A DNA stretch of 64,000 nt from Leucocoprinus leucothites (Eukaryota; Basidiomycota; Agaricomycetes; Agaricales; Agaricaceae): contig JAACJO010000017.1 in assembly GCA_013368445.1 (NCBI GenBank), forward strand, positions 310,001 to 374,000. Direction: 5' to 3'. Within the stretch, counting starts at the first letter, position 1. Each line of letters opens with the position of its first letter. Below, piece by piece: positions 46,809 through 58,286 of this stretch. Both the position numbers and the translations under genes were made by a program. The notes under the pieces were generated by a model. It had not been told where the DNA came from. It ran no database searches and saw only the letters and a program-made list of their open reading frames with translations.

Positions 46809-49441
46809 ATGGACAATAACGATGAATCAAAAGCCCCCGAAGTTCCGAAAGCTCGTCCACTTGTGCTAGTTCTCTTAGGCGATCCTGGAGTTGGAAAAGT
46901 CAGTCGCTCCTGTCTGCTGTTGATCCTGGCATCTCAATTCCTTTTTCAGTCGTCTTTCTTGAATGCTTCCAAAGGAGATGCCGTGCAGAGTGGTCCTCGG
47001 AGTGATGATTATGGGATTAAGACGTACTCAGCCGTGCGAGGTTCTATTCGGACTGAGGTTCAGCTCGTGAGCATTTACTATCGTTTGATCGTGCTCTGAT
47101 AATGTAACAGACTGGATATTTTACAGTATGACCCTCGAGGTACTAGTCTCTTTCAGTACTACTAGGCAAGATGTAGACTCACATCTCCGCTCCTCAGGCA
47201 CGACAGCGGTGACAGTGGACTTGTTCGGAGTTGACGGAGTTCTGGTCCTGTGTGACTTGACCAAGTATAGTCCGTCCTGCTCGGTCTCCATCTGCTTCAA
47301 AACTTCATCATTGAATGCTACATACCTTCCTCAGAATCGTTCTCCCATTTACCCAATTGGTTAAACAAGTGTAAACAATATGAACCCCCGGTTATCAACA
47401 AATTGCTCGTCGGAAACAAATCTGATTTGGAGTCGCTGAGAACGGTTGGTGAAAGCACTGCCAAGGCGAGTCGGCTCCGGATTTAAGGGTTTCGAGTCCT
47501 CACTGACGGAACTCTTACTGGATACGGTAGGATTATGCATCGGACCGCCTTCATGTTCCATTCACCGAGACATCCGCCATAACCAAGGCTAATGTAGAAG
47601 AAGCAATCCAATATCTAGTAACCAAGATCATGGATAGGTATGCCTACTGAACGCGGTGGAAGATTGAACTCTTTACTCATTGATTTTGATACTGTACATC
47701 AGATATTGGCCAGAAACTGCTTCTGCTGGACAAGTGGTCCTGCACTCGACCCCTGCTATGGAGAGCCAACCAGCGCCACAACCCCCTTCTCGTAGCATCT
47801 CTGAAAATGGCAGTGCGGTAGACGCTCAGGCTCGATTAGAGAGGATGGGAATCCAGTCGCCGCCATTAAGCTCTGGTGCTAGCTCTGGCCCCAAGCCCGA
47901 ATCGCTGGAGCTCCCTGGGCAGGATATGTCGTCCCTTCTGTATATTAATCCAAATCAAGAACCAATGAAGCCCGAGACGGTGTTTAAGAGGATCAGAGAG
48001 GTCTTAAACGACTCGCGAAAGTATCAAGAGCTTTTAGCATTGCAAGGAGATTATGCACAGGCGGTGTTAGACCTCCTACAAAAGGTATTCGATGAACGTC
48101 CTTGGCATCCCCACACTGAACCTGCTCTGGTACGATAGGTGTTGGACCGCCAGGAAGTTTCGGGTGATTTAAAGAATTCAGTATTCACAGCCATCAAACA
48201 ACTCTCCAAAAAAACTGGTTTGTATCCAAGTATCCCGACACTCCAAGTAGAAGTTCAAGCTGAAGATGAGCCTATTGCAATGGGAACATTTAGTGATACG
48301 TGGAAAGCGTCTTACGGAGCTTACCCTGTATGTCTAAAAATTATCCGGGTGTATTCAAGCGTCGTGGACGTTGAGCGTCTTATTGCTGTGCGTTTCAAAA
48401 CCGTAAAACTTCCCCTTTGCTGAATAGCCATAACCGCGTCTAATAGGAGTGCGTGAACGAGACACTTGCGTTTAGCAATTTCGAGCACCCAAATATCCTT
48501 CCGTTTTATGGAATATTCTGCATAGATGATTTTTCTGGATGGACCGGTATGGTGACGCCATGGATGCAAAATGGTACCTTTCACGAGTATCTTGATTCAA
48601 ATCCTGAGGCCCCAAGACTTCCACTTGTGCGTCAGATTTCGTAGCCCACTATTGGGATTGAATCAAGTGTTCATGAAATGTTTCCAGGTGTATGATATGC
48701 TGGAGGGTTTGGGTTATCTACATGCCCAGTCAGTGATCCACGGCAACCTTAGAGCAGTATGTTCCTTGATTTATTTTGAACTCGTGGCAGCTAATGACCC
48801 TGTACCAGGCCAATGTTCTCATCACGCCTACCGGGACGGCCTGCATTGCGGACTATGGCCTATGTTCTGTAATGGCTTTGGCCAGCAATTCGGAGATTCA
48901 GGGCAGTAATCTGCGATGGAAAGCCCCTGAGTTGATGGAGGAACTCCAAGACGGATCTTTTCCTTCTCCCACCCCTTCGAGTGATGTCTACTCGGCAGCC
49001 TCTGTGATGTATGAGGTAGGGTGTTTCTCCCAGTTTTTGTCAATGACCAGCTCAAAATCCTGGGCTTGTTCATTAGATCCTCGTTGGTAATGCTCCTTTC
49101 TTTGAACTCAAGCATGACAGTACTGTTGTGTCAAAGGTCGCTCAAGGAATTCGACCGACGAAACCTTTTACAGGACAGTATTTGGAGCTGAGCGATGAGA
49201 TTTGGGCCATCATGATGCAATCATGGAGTGGTACCCCAACGAGAGACCAATCGTTCAACAAGTTCTCGGAAGTTTGCGACAGATTCCGCCCTTGCCACTG
49301 ACCACGACGAGGTTATGGAAGGCCATGCAAAAACAGCGGATGGGTTTTAAGTCACCTCTCACTGCAAGTGCCTTCCGGGCTGGTATATGGGCCGATGCCC
49401 ACGCATTTTCAGGTGACGAACTTGATACACTCATGAATTGA
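46809..49441 (+). CDS. GTPase-kinase fusion, array copy 1 (one frameshift near the 3' end)
   Basis: MDNNDESKAPEVPKARPLV leads to the P-loop LLGDPGVGK|SSFLNASKGD (intron inside the P-loop). A 13-base micro-exon encodes YDPRG (DxxG). GVDGVLVLCDLTKY, LLVGNKSD (G4) and VPFTETSAI (G5) follow, then a phase-2 intron and R|YWPETASAGQ at the fusion. The linker has VFKRIREVLNDSRKYQEL and DYAQAVLDLLQK. The kinase has GTFSDTWKASYGAYPVCLKII (Lys kept), HPNILPFYGIF, VTPWMQNGT, HGNLRAANVLI (Asn for catalytic Asp), IADYGL, RWKAPELME and SSDVYSAASVMYE. Near 49234 a base is missing relative to the other copies (CCCCAACGAGAG for CCAGATGAGAG). The frame as written would end near 49300, while the family ending continues to 49441. 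It is either a recent lesion or an assembly error. Confidence 0.75.
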
Positions 49442-49489
49442 ACCGGCAATTGGGGAACTAGCATCCGTACTCTACTTGTTTTTCGAACA

Positions 49490-49975
49490 AAGTTTAATCC
49501 GACACTAAATACGGTGCTCCAAATCGATTCACCTTCTACCCATCCTTACATAGTTTGCCCATACCTCCTTCAATCGTTGGACATTGTTCCAAAGACGACG
49601 ACGGTTTCGTGGCTCGTCGGACATATAAAGAGAGTGGATGAACTGCATCATTGGAAACTCCGAGCTCAAATGGAAATCTTCCGAAATAGTCATTGAGTCG
49701 GAAGGCACATCAGCCAAAGACTGTAGAGCTTCAAACAAGTCCTTCACTTCTTCCTTCTGTCTGAGTTCTTTGATTGGGTGAACCGATACAAGCCACGGCG
49801 CGGGTCTGGTTAAAGCATCTCTCGGAGAACTGTCGTCATGAATTTTGTGTCAACAATCAGATCCTTGGAGACCACTTAAAGACTGAGATATTCCCAAGAG
49901 CTTGGAAGCCAGCCAAATGTCTGTGTCAGAAGCTCTGGAGAAAAACATATCGATCCAGTCAGTTTCCTGGACGTC
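49490..49975 (-). pseudogene. C-terminal fragment of the F-box gene (array module 1)
   Basis: The minus strand reads PELLTQTFGWLPSSWEYLSL, VKDLFEALQSLADVPSDS, MTISEDFHLSSEFPMMQF, HSLYMSDEPRNRRRLWNNVQ, RLKEVWANY and, after a stop, KVNRFGAPYLVSD. It matches the last exon of the intact gene at 60944-62487 from SPEVLTQIFGWLPS onward. The N-terminal exons are absent: the fragment begins abruptly at the junction with DUF7330 sequence near 49965. Small deletions shift the frame. Confidence 0.8.
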
Positions 49976-50880
49976 GATCCTGAATCCCTCCAAGTTATGC
50001 ACCCTTCCAGATTCCACGAAAACTCCCTTGTTACTGGTAATGGGAGTGGTACCGGGATTGACAACGGCAATGATAATGAGTAGGACGGATAAGATTGAAA
50101 GCGACAAAAGTGCAGAACGTGAATGGGACAGTGAGGGTGGTGAGTGAGCATCAGCTGATTATGAAATCGTCTTTAAGGAATGGAGTTGGGTCTTCGGCCG
50201 TTCCCCTCTCCTTCAGACGCAGACACGGATGCCGGCGTGGGTGGTACTGAAGAGTGGGCTACCTGGTGTCGGTGGTGGTGTGAGGGAATGGGTGGGTTAC
50301 GAGACTCGGAGAGGGAGAGGGAGAGGGAGAGTGTGAGAGGAAAGGGCGGGGATGAAGCAAATGGGGATGTGCATGTGCGGAAGATGTCGATTGAAAGAAG
50401 GGTGTTTAGTCCGACGATTTGTGAATTCGAATGTGGGGGGTGGAGTGGAGGACGGTGGTGCGAAGGACGAGAAGGGCGAGCGCGTCTGTACAACAAAGTT
50501 TATTGAATGTTGCTGGAACGGCGGGGACGAGTGCCACAGGAGGAAGAAGATGGGTGTACATGTGGAGCTCGTGATCGACGTACAGCGGCCGCACGTGCGA
50601 AGGGAAGTAGTGTACGAGTCACGACAGGGGCCAGGCAGAATGGGTGGGCGATAGGATTGATATTTCAATTGGAAAGGGCAAAGTGAGGGTGTTGTATGAG
50701 GATGAGAGTGTTGTATGAGGATGAGAGTGTTGTATGAGGATGAGAGTGTTGTATGAGGATGAGAGTGTTGATTTGTTTGTGAGGGGCGTCGATGCGATTG
50801 CGGATGCTGGTCGGAGTGGGGGCAAGAAAGGAAGGAAAGAGGAGGTAGTGGAAGTTTGGGAGGGGTGGGTGAAGCGTTGT
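49976..50880 (+). pseudogene. 3' fragment of the DUF7330 gene (array module 2)
   Basis: In broken frames it gives FLDVDPESL, MHPSRFHENSL, NGSGTG, PAWVVLKSGLPGVGGGVRE, VRKMSIERRVFSPT and VRVLYEDES. These match FLDVDPESLMHPSRYHENSL, WVVPKSGLPGVGGMRE, VRRVSIERRVFSPT and VRVLYEDESVDVF of the gene ending at 46521. Several frameshifts and stops make it noncoding. The spacer after it (50880-51183) matches the 46522-46808 spacer upstream of copy 1, so the kinase promoter was copied too. Confidence 0.8.
50694..50772 (+). repeat. Minisatellite, unit of 19 bases, four copies
   Basis: The unit GATGAGAGTGTTGTATGAG occurs four times nearly perfectly. It comes from the codons for VLYEDES of the DUF7330 C-terminus and is present once in the parent gene (about 46395-46415). 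It expanded only in this dead fragment. Confidence 0.9.
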
Positions 50881-51183
50881 GACGGTTGACTATGGCTTTG
50901 TTGTGTGGACTGCTTATTATTTTATGGAGTGAGGATGGTCTTTTTTTTTTGGTTATTTGTATATTTCAATGTGGATATATTTTTGGGACACTCGTAAATA
51001 CACTGTTTTGATGTTATTGTCAGCCTATCGAGCCGCTGTCTACATATTCGAGCGAGGACACCAAGAATAAACAATGCGAATGGGCGTCTATCATACACGT
51101 GCATGATCATTCAACACATTGGGAACTCCTGACGACTTGCACTTGATACTCACCACGCGCCTCGAGGTTTACCTGCATTTTCC

Positions 51184-53837
51184 ATGGGCAAAAAGAAACA
51201 ACCAAAAGCTCCTCCCCCTCAGTCTCCTCAAGTTACTCAAGCTCCTGAAGCTCCGAAAGCTCGTCCACTTCGGCTAGTTCTCTTGGGCGATCCTGGAGTT
51301 GGAAAAGTCAGTCGCTCCTGTCTGCTGTTGATGTCCTGGCATCTCAATTCCTTTTTTCAGTCATCTTTCTTGAATGCTTCCAAAGGAGATGCTGTGCAGA
51401 GTGGTCCTTGGAGTGATAGTTATGGGATTAAGAAGTACTCGGCCGTGCAGGGTTCTGTTCGGATTGAGGTTCAGATCGTGAGCATTTACTATCGTTTTAT
51501 CGTGCTCTGTGTAACAGACTGGATATTTTACCAGTATGACCCTCGAGGTACTAGTTTCTTTCAGTGCTACTAGACAATATGTAGACTAAATCTCCGCTCC
51601 TCAGGTACGACAAGTATTTCAGTGGACTTGTTCGGAGTTGACGGAGTTCTGATCCTGTTTGACTTGACCAAGTATGGTCCGTGCTGCTCGCTTTCCATCT
51701 GCTTCAAAACTTCATCAAAGTTGAATGCTACATAACTTCCTCAGAATCGTTCTTGAAAGTACACAGTTGGTTGGACAAGTGTAAACAATATGGACCCCCG
51801 GTTATCGACAAATTGCTCGTCGGAACAAATCTGATTTGAAGTCATCGAGAACGGTTTTTGAAACCACTGCCAAGGCGAGTTGGCCCCTTCGGGGGAATTC
51901 CACAAGCCACTGATGGAATTCCCGGCAAATTCTCTAGAATTACGCCCTGGTTCACCTTGGTGTTCCATTCATCGAGACATCCGCCATAACCAAGTCTAAT
52001 GTAGAAGAAGCAATCCAATGTCTAGTGACCTGGGCCATGAGTAGGTATGCCTAGTGAACGTGGTGGAAGATTGAACTCTTTACTCATTGACTTTGGTACT
52101 GTACATTAGGCGCTGGCCAAAAACTGCTTCTGCTGGACAAGCGGTCCTGTACTCGAGCCCTGCTACGAGATGCAACCAGCGCCACAACTCCCTTCTCCTC
52201 GTAGCACTCTGAAAGTGGCAGTGCGGTAGACGCTCAGGCTCGATTAGAGAGGATGGGAATCCAGTCGCCGCCACTAAGCTCTAGTGCTAGCTCTAGCCCC
52301 AAGCCGAATCGCTGGAGCTCCCTAGGAAGGATGTGTTATCCCTTCTGCATATTAACTCAAATCAGGAGCAACGAAACCCGAAATGGTGGTTAAGAGGGTC
52401 AGAGAGGTCCTAAATGACTCGCGGAAGCATCAAGAGCTTTTAGCGTTGCAAGGAGATTATGCACAGGCAGTGTTAGATCTCCTACAAACGGTATTTGTTG
52501 AACGTTCTTGATATTCTCACACTGAAACTGTTCTTGTACGATAGGTGTTGGACCGCCAGGAAGTTTCGGATGATTTCAAGAATTCAGTATTCACAGTCAT
52601 CCAACAACTCTCCCAAAAAACTGGTTTATACCCCAAAATCCAACATTCCAAGGAGTTCGAGTCGAAGATGAGCCTATTACAACAGGGACTTTTGGTGATA
52701 CATGGAAAGCCTCCTACGGGGCCTATCCTATATGTCTAAAAGTTGTCCGGTACATCCAAGCGTGACGAATGCTGAGCAACTTATTGCTGTACGTTCGGAT
52801 GTTTAAGACCTGCCCCTTACTGAATATCTTTTTATTATTCTCGACATCAAACAGGTGTGCGTGAAAGAGACACTTACGTTTAGCCATGTCGAGCACCCGA
52901 ATATCCTTCCGTTCTATGGAATCTTCTACATGGAAGATTTTATTGGACAGATCGGTATGGTGACGCCATGATGCCAAATCAGCACCGTTCACGAGTATCT
53001 TGATCTAAATCCGAGGCTCCAAGACTTCCTCTTGTTCGTCGGTATTTCGTAACCAACTATTGTGCTTGGGTGCTCATGAAATATCTCCAGGTATATGATA
53101 TGCTGGAGGGATTGGGTTATCTACATAGCCCAGTCAGTCATCCATGGCAACCTTAGAGCAGTATGTTCCTTGATTTATAATGACTTGACTTCGTGGTGGC
53201 TAACGACCCTGCACAGACAATGTCCTCATTACCCTACTGGGCAGCCTGTATTGCAGACTATGACTTATATTCTGTGATAGCCTTGGCCAACAAGTCGGAG
53301 ATTCAGGACTGTAACGTGCGATGGAAGGCCCCTGAGTTGATAGACGAACTTCAAGACAGGACTTTTCCACCTCCCACCCCTTCGAGTGATGTCTATTCGG
53401 CTGCTTCTGCGATGTATGAAGTAGGATAATTCTCTCTCTTTTTGTCATTAACCAACTCAAAATCCTGGGTTCGCTCACTAGATCCTAGCGGTCGCACCTC
53501 TTTCTTTGAACTCAAGCATGATAGTACTGTTGTGTCTAGAGTTGTTTGGGGAATTCGACCCACGAAGCCTTCTACACAACAGGATTTGGAGCTGAGTGAT
53601 GAGATTTGGGCTATCATGCTTCTATTATGGAGGGGTAATCCAGATGAGAGACCAACTGTTCAACAAGCTCTTGAAAGTCTACGACAGATTCCGCCCTTGC
53701 CACTAACCACGACGAGGTTATGGAAGGCCATGCAAAAACAGCGAACGGATTTCAGGTCACCCCTCGCTGCAAGTGCCTTCCGGGCTGCTGTATTAGGTGA
53801 CGCTCAAATTTTCGAACACAGTTTAATTCAACTGTGA
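51184..53837 (+). pseudogene. GTPase-kinase fusion, array copy 2 (several frameshifts)
   Basis: It begins well: MGKKKQPKAPPPQSPQ, LVLLGDPGVGK|SSFLNASKGD, the 13-base micro-exon and GVDGVLILFDLTKY. In the G4 motif a base is missing (GGAACAAATC against GGAAACAAATC), which destroys NKSD. The linker exon is out of frame (AACGAAACCC near 52370). The kinase start loses a base near 52637 (AAATCCAACATT against AAATCCCAACATT). Later exons are recognisable: HGNLRA, IADYDLY, RWKAPELIDE, SSDVYSAASAMYE, and a fully open last exon IRPTKPSTQQDLELSDEIW..FEHSLIQL ending at 53835-53837. With at least three independent lesions it is probably dead, though each is a single base. Confidence 0.75.
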
Positions 53838-54310
53838 ATATGGTGCTCCAAAGTATAGCGATGGATTTGTGGTTAAGCGAGACAGGTGGCGAATTCACCA
53901 ATTCTAACTTAGACCATTTTTAGTACAGGGAACCTTTTGAGCATTGTGCCATTATCATCGCGTTCGCATTCTCGTGCTTGTTTTCGCTCTTGAATATCAT
54001 TTCACATTTTCTCACATATTATCGGTGACTCCCAGCCCCTCTCAAACCCGCAGCCTTTCCATTTCAAATGCGATTCTCCTTCCATCATTCTTCGGATAGT
54101 CTATCTATACTCCCTTCAACTGCCAGATATTGTCCCAACGGGTATGACAGTTTCATGGCTTGTTGTTCATATACAGAGAATGGACAAACCATATCACTAA
54201 AAACTCTGAACTTAAAATAAAATCTTCTGATGTAGTTATTGAATTGGGAGGCACATCAGCCCAAGACTGTAGAGCTTCAACAACCATATTGTGCATGACT
54301 TTGGAGAGCA
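53838..54310 (-). pseudogene. C-terminal fragment of the F-box gene (array module 2)
   Basis: The minus strand from about 54300 gives VEALQSWADVPPNS, TSEDFILSSEFLVIWFVHSL, YMNNKP and KGV*IDYPKN, matching the intact F-box last exon. The part upstream of EALQSW is replaced after a short match to the codons for MHNLIVD. No DUF7330 tail follows, unlike in the other two fragments. Confidence 0.65.
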
Positions 54311-54489
54311 AAATGCGCAATGAGAGCTAAAGAGAAGTTGTTTTGATATTATCATCTTAAACTTATCGAGACAATAATATGAGAGAATACTGAATGGGTG
54401 TCTATCATCATTCGACACAGTGGGAACTCTTGATGATTTGAGCTTGATACTTACATGCCACGCACCTTGGGGTTTACCTGCATCTCCAG

Positions 54490-57192
54490 ATGGGCAAAAA
54501 AACAGGATCAAAAGTTTGTCCCCTCCATCTACTCAGGTTTATAAAGTTCCTCTCCCTCAGTCTTTTTAGGTCGATAAAGCTCCTAAAGTTCCGAAAGCTC
54601 ATCCACTTCGGCTTGTCCTCTTAGGTGATCCTGGAGTTGGAAAAGTCAGTTGTTTGGTTCTGCTGTTGATGTCCTAGCATCTCAATATTCAATGGACTAT
54701 TCCTTTTTTTCAGTCATCTTTCTTGAATGCTTCTAAAGGAGATGCTATGCAGAATGGTCCTTGGAGCAATAATTATATGATTAAGAAATACTCGGTTGTG
54801 GGGTTCTATTTGGACTGAGGTTCAGATCGTGAGCATTTACTATCATTTTTCTTGTGCTCTGATAATATAACAGACAGGATATTTTGCTAGTATGACCCTC
54901 AAGGTGCTAGTTCCTCTCAGTAGTACTGTGTAAGATGTGGAATGACACCTTTGCACTTCAGACACGACAACCATGACGATGAAATTGTTCAGATTTGACA
55001 GAGTTCTGGTCCTGTTTGACTTGACCAAGTATGGTCCATGCTGCTTGCTTCCATCTGCTTCGAAACGCCATCAAAGTTGAATGTAACATACCTTCCTCAG
55101 AATTGTCCTTGAATGCATGCAATTGGTTGAATGAGTGTGAACAATATGACCCCCAGTTATCAACAAATTGCTCATTGGAAACAAATCTGATTTGGAGTCA
55201 TTGAGAATAGTTTCTGAAAGCACTGCCAAGGCGAGTCAGTCTCTTCTGGGAGAACTCAATAAGTCACTGATAGAACTGTTGGCAAGTTCTCTAGTATTAC
55301 GCTCTGGTTCACCTTGGTGTTCATTTCATTGAGACATCCACCATAACCAAGGCTAATGTGGAAGAAGCAATCCAATATCTAGTAACCAAGATCATGGATA
55401 GGTATGCCTACTGAATGCAGTGGAGATTGAGCTCTTTACTCATTAATTTTGCTACTGTACATTAGGCGCTGGCCAAAAACTGCTTCTGCTGGACAAGCGG
55501 TCCTGTACTCAAGCCTTGCTACAGAGGGGCAACCAGTACCACAACTCCCTTCTCCTCATAGCAACTCTGAAAGTGGCAGTGCAGTAGACGCTCAGGATTG
55601 ACCAGAGAGGACAGGAATCCAGTCGCTGCCACCAAGCTCTAATGCTAGCTCTAGCCCCCAGCCTGAATCACTGGAGCTCCCTAGGAAGGATGTGTCATCC
55701 ATTCCATATATTAACTCAAATCAGGGAGCCACGAAGCCCGAAATGGTGTTTAAGAGGGTCAGAGAGGTCCTAAATGACTCGCAGAGGCATCAAGAGCTTT
55801 TAGCATTGCAAGGAGATTATGCACAGGCAGTGTTAGATCTCCTACAAAAGGTATTCATTAACCGTTCTTGGCATCCTCATGCTGAAATGGCTCTGGGATG
55901 CTAGTGTTGGACTGCCAGGAAGTTTCAGATGATTTAAAGAATTCAGTATTCACAGTCATCAAACAACTCTCCCAAAAAACTGGTTTATACCCCAAAATCC
56001 CAACATTCCAAGGAGTTCGAGTCGAAGATGAGCCTATTACAACAGGGACTTTTGGTGATACATGGAAAGCCTCCTATGGGGCCTATCCTATATGTCCAAA
56101 AGTTATCCATGTGCACCCAAGCGTCGCAAGTACTGAGCATCTTGTTGCTGTACGTTTCAGATCTATAAGTCTTGCCCCCTACTGAATATCTTATTATTCT
56201 CGATGTCAAATAGGAATGTGTGAAAGAGACACTTACGTTTAGTCATTTCGAGCACCCGAATATCCTTCCATTCTATGGAATCTTCTGCATAGAAGATTCT
56301 ATTGGACAGATCGGTATGGTGACACCATGGATGCCAAACAGCACCATTCATGAGTATCTTGATTTAAATCCTGAAGCTCCAAGACTTCCTCTTGTTTGTT
56401 GGTATTTGTAACCAAATATTGGGCTTGGGTGCTTATGAAATGTTTCCAGGTATATGATATGCTAGAGGGCTTGGGTTATCTACATGCCCAGTCAGTCATC
56501 CACGGCAACCTTAGAGCAGTATGTTCCTTGATTTTTAATGACTTGACTTCATGGCGGCTAACAACCCTGCACTAGGCCAATGTCCTCATTACCCCTACTG
56601 GGGCAGCCTGTATTGCAGACTATGGCTTATATCCTGTGATGGCCTTAGCCAACAAGTCGGAGATTCAGGACAGTAATCTGCAATGGAAGGCCCCTGAGTT
56701 GATAGACAAACTTCAAGACAGGACTTTTCCATCCCCCACCCCTTTGAGTGATGTCTACTCGGCAGCCTCTGTGATGTACGAGGTAAGGTATTTCTCTCAC
56801 TTTTTCATCAATAAACTCAAAAGCTTGGGTTCGCTCACTAGATCCTAGTCAGCTGTATGCCTTTCTTTGAACTTAAGCATGATAATACTGTTGTATCTAG
56901 GGTCATTCGGGGAATTCGACCCATGAAACCCTCTACATGAGAATGTTTGGAGTTGAGCAATGAGATTTGGGCTATCATGATTCAATCATGGAGGGGTAAT
57001 CCAGATGAGAGACTAATCATTCCACAAATTCTCAAAAGTCTACGACAGATTCCGCCCTTGCCATTAACCACCATGAGATTATGGAAGGCCATGCAAAAAC
57101 AGCAAACAGATTTCAGGTCACCCCTCACAGCAAATGCCTTCCAGGCTGCTGTGTTGGGTGACGCCCCAATTTTTGAACACAGTTTAATCTGA
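54490..57192 (+). pseudogene. GTPase-kinase fusion, array copy 3 (decayed)
   Basis: The first exon is out of frame before the P-loop: the ATG at 54490 leads to a stop, although the GDPGVGK codons are still there. The second exon has a two-base loss near 54805. The micro-exon and NKSD (about 55180) remain. The kinase exons are mostly open: GTFGDTWKASYGAYPICPKVI (Pro next to the ATP-binding Lys), HPNILPFYGIF, VTPWMPN, HGNLRA, IADYGLY, QWKAPELIDK and SDVYSAASVMYE. A TGA (about 56938) interrupts KPSTQQ-type sequence before ELSNEIWAIMIQSWRGNPDE. The last codons FEHSLI are followed at once by a stop (57190-57192). It is not expected to give a full-length protein. Confidence 0.75.
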
Positions 57193-57660
57193 CTCTAAAT
57201 ACAGTGCTCCGAATCAATTCACCTTCCACCCATTCTTCTGATAGTCTATCCATACTTCCTTCAACTGCTGCATTGTTCCAAACATGACGATGATTTCGTG
57301 GCCCATTGTTCATATATAGAGAATGGATTAACGGCATTACTGGAAACTCCGAACTCGAAATAAAATCTTCTGATATAGTCATCGAGTCGGAAGGGATGTC
57401 ACCCCAGGACTGTAGAACTTCAACAAAATCCTTCACTTCTTCCTCCTGTTCGAATTCTTTGATTGGGTGAACCCGATACAAGCCAAGGCACGGGTCTGGC
57501 TAAAGCATCTCCCTTGGAGAACCATCGTCGTGAATTTCGAGTCAATGATCAGGTTGTTTATGGCCTTGGAAACCACTTTAAGCTTGAGATATTCCCAAAT
57601 GCTTGGAAGTCTGCCAAACATCTGTGTCAGAACCTCTGGAGAAAATGTATCAACCCAGAT
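57193..57660 (-). pseudogene. C-terminal fragment of the F-box gene (array module 3)
   Basis: The minus strand reads MFGRLPSIWEYLKLKVVSKA, INNLIIDSKFTTMVL, VHPIKEFEQEEEVKDFVE, VLQSWGDIPSDSMTISEDF and HSLYMNNGPRN, then KVNRFGALYLES-like codons. It matches the intact F-box last exon but breaks frame around the QPDPRLALYRVHP region and near 57280. It starts at the same chimeric junction as the module 1 fragment. Confidence 0.8.
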
Positions 57661-58020
57661 TCCTCAACGTCGATCCTGAATCCCCCACACAACCCCCCCC
57701 CCAGATTCCTCGAAAACTCTCTTGCTACTGGTAATGGGATTGCTAGTGGTACAGGGAATGGCAACGACAATGGTAATAGTTAGGACACATAATATGGAAA
57801 GTGATAAAAGTACAGAATTGAATGGGAGGGTGAGGGTTGTGAGTGAACACCAGCCGATGGGACTGATATTTCGATTGGGAATGGCAAAAGTGAGGGTGTT
57901 GTATGAGGATGAGTGTGTTGATGTGTCTGTGAGTGGTGTTGATATGAGTGTAAGTGGGAGTGGGAGTAGGGATAAGAAAAGGAAGGGGAAGAGGTGGTGG
58001 AAGATTGGGAGGAGTGGATA
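57661..58020 (+). pseudogene. 3' fragment of the DUF7330 gene (array module 4)
   Basis: It contains FLNVDPESP, RFLENSLATGNGIASGTGNG, NGRVRVVSEHQP, LIFRLGMAKVRVLYEDECVD and KGKRWWKIGRSG, matching the DUF7330 gene's 3' end. The stretch between SEHQP and the last strand (about 450 bases in the parent) is deleted. After it the spacer to the copy 4 start at 58287 matches that of the other modules. Confidence 0.8.
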
Positions 58021-58286
58021 AGAGTTGTGAACTTTATTATTAATTTACAGTTATTCGTATTCTTCAATGTGGATATACTCTAGGGACACTGGCAAATACA
58101 CTGTTCTGATGTCATTGTCAGCTTACCGAGATGTTGTCTACTCGAGATGACAGTGCAGGGACACCAAGAACAAACAATACAAATAGGCATCCATCATGCA
58201 TGTGCATGATCATTCGACATAGTGGGAATTCTTGATGACTTGTGCTTGATACACATCATGTGCCTTGTGATTTACCTGCATCTTCC

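Noticed and set aside
50694..50772. Regular short repeats that might suggest a CRISPR-like array.
   Set aside because: The 19-base units are directly adjacent with no spacers, derive from a coding sequence, and the host is a eukaryote.
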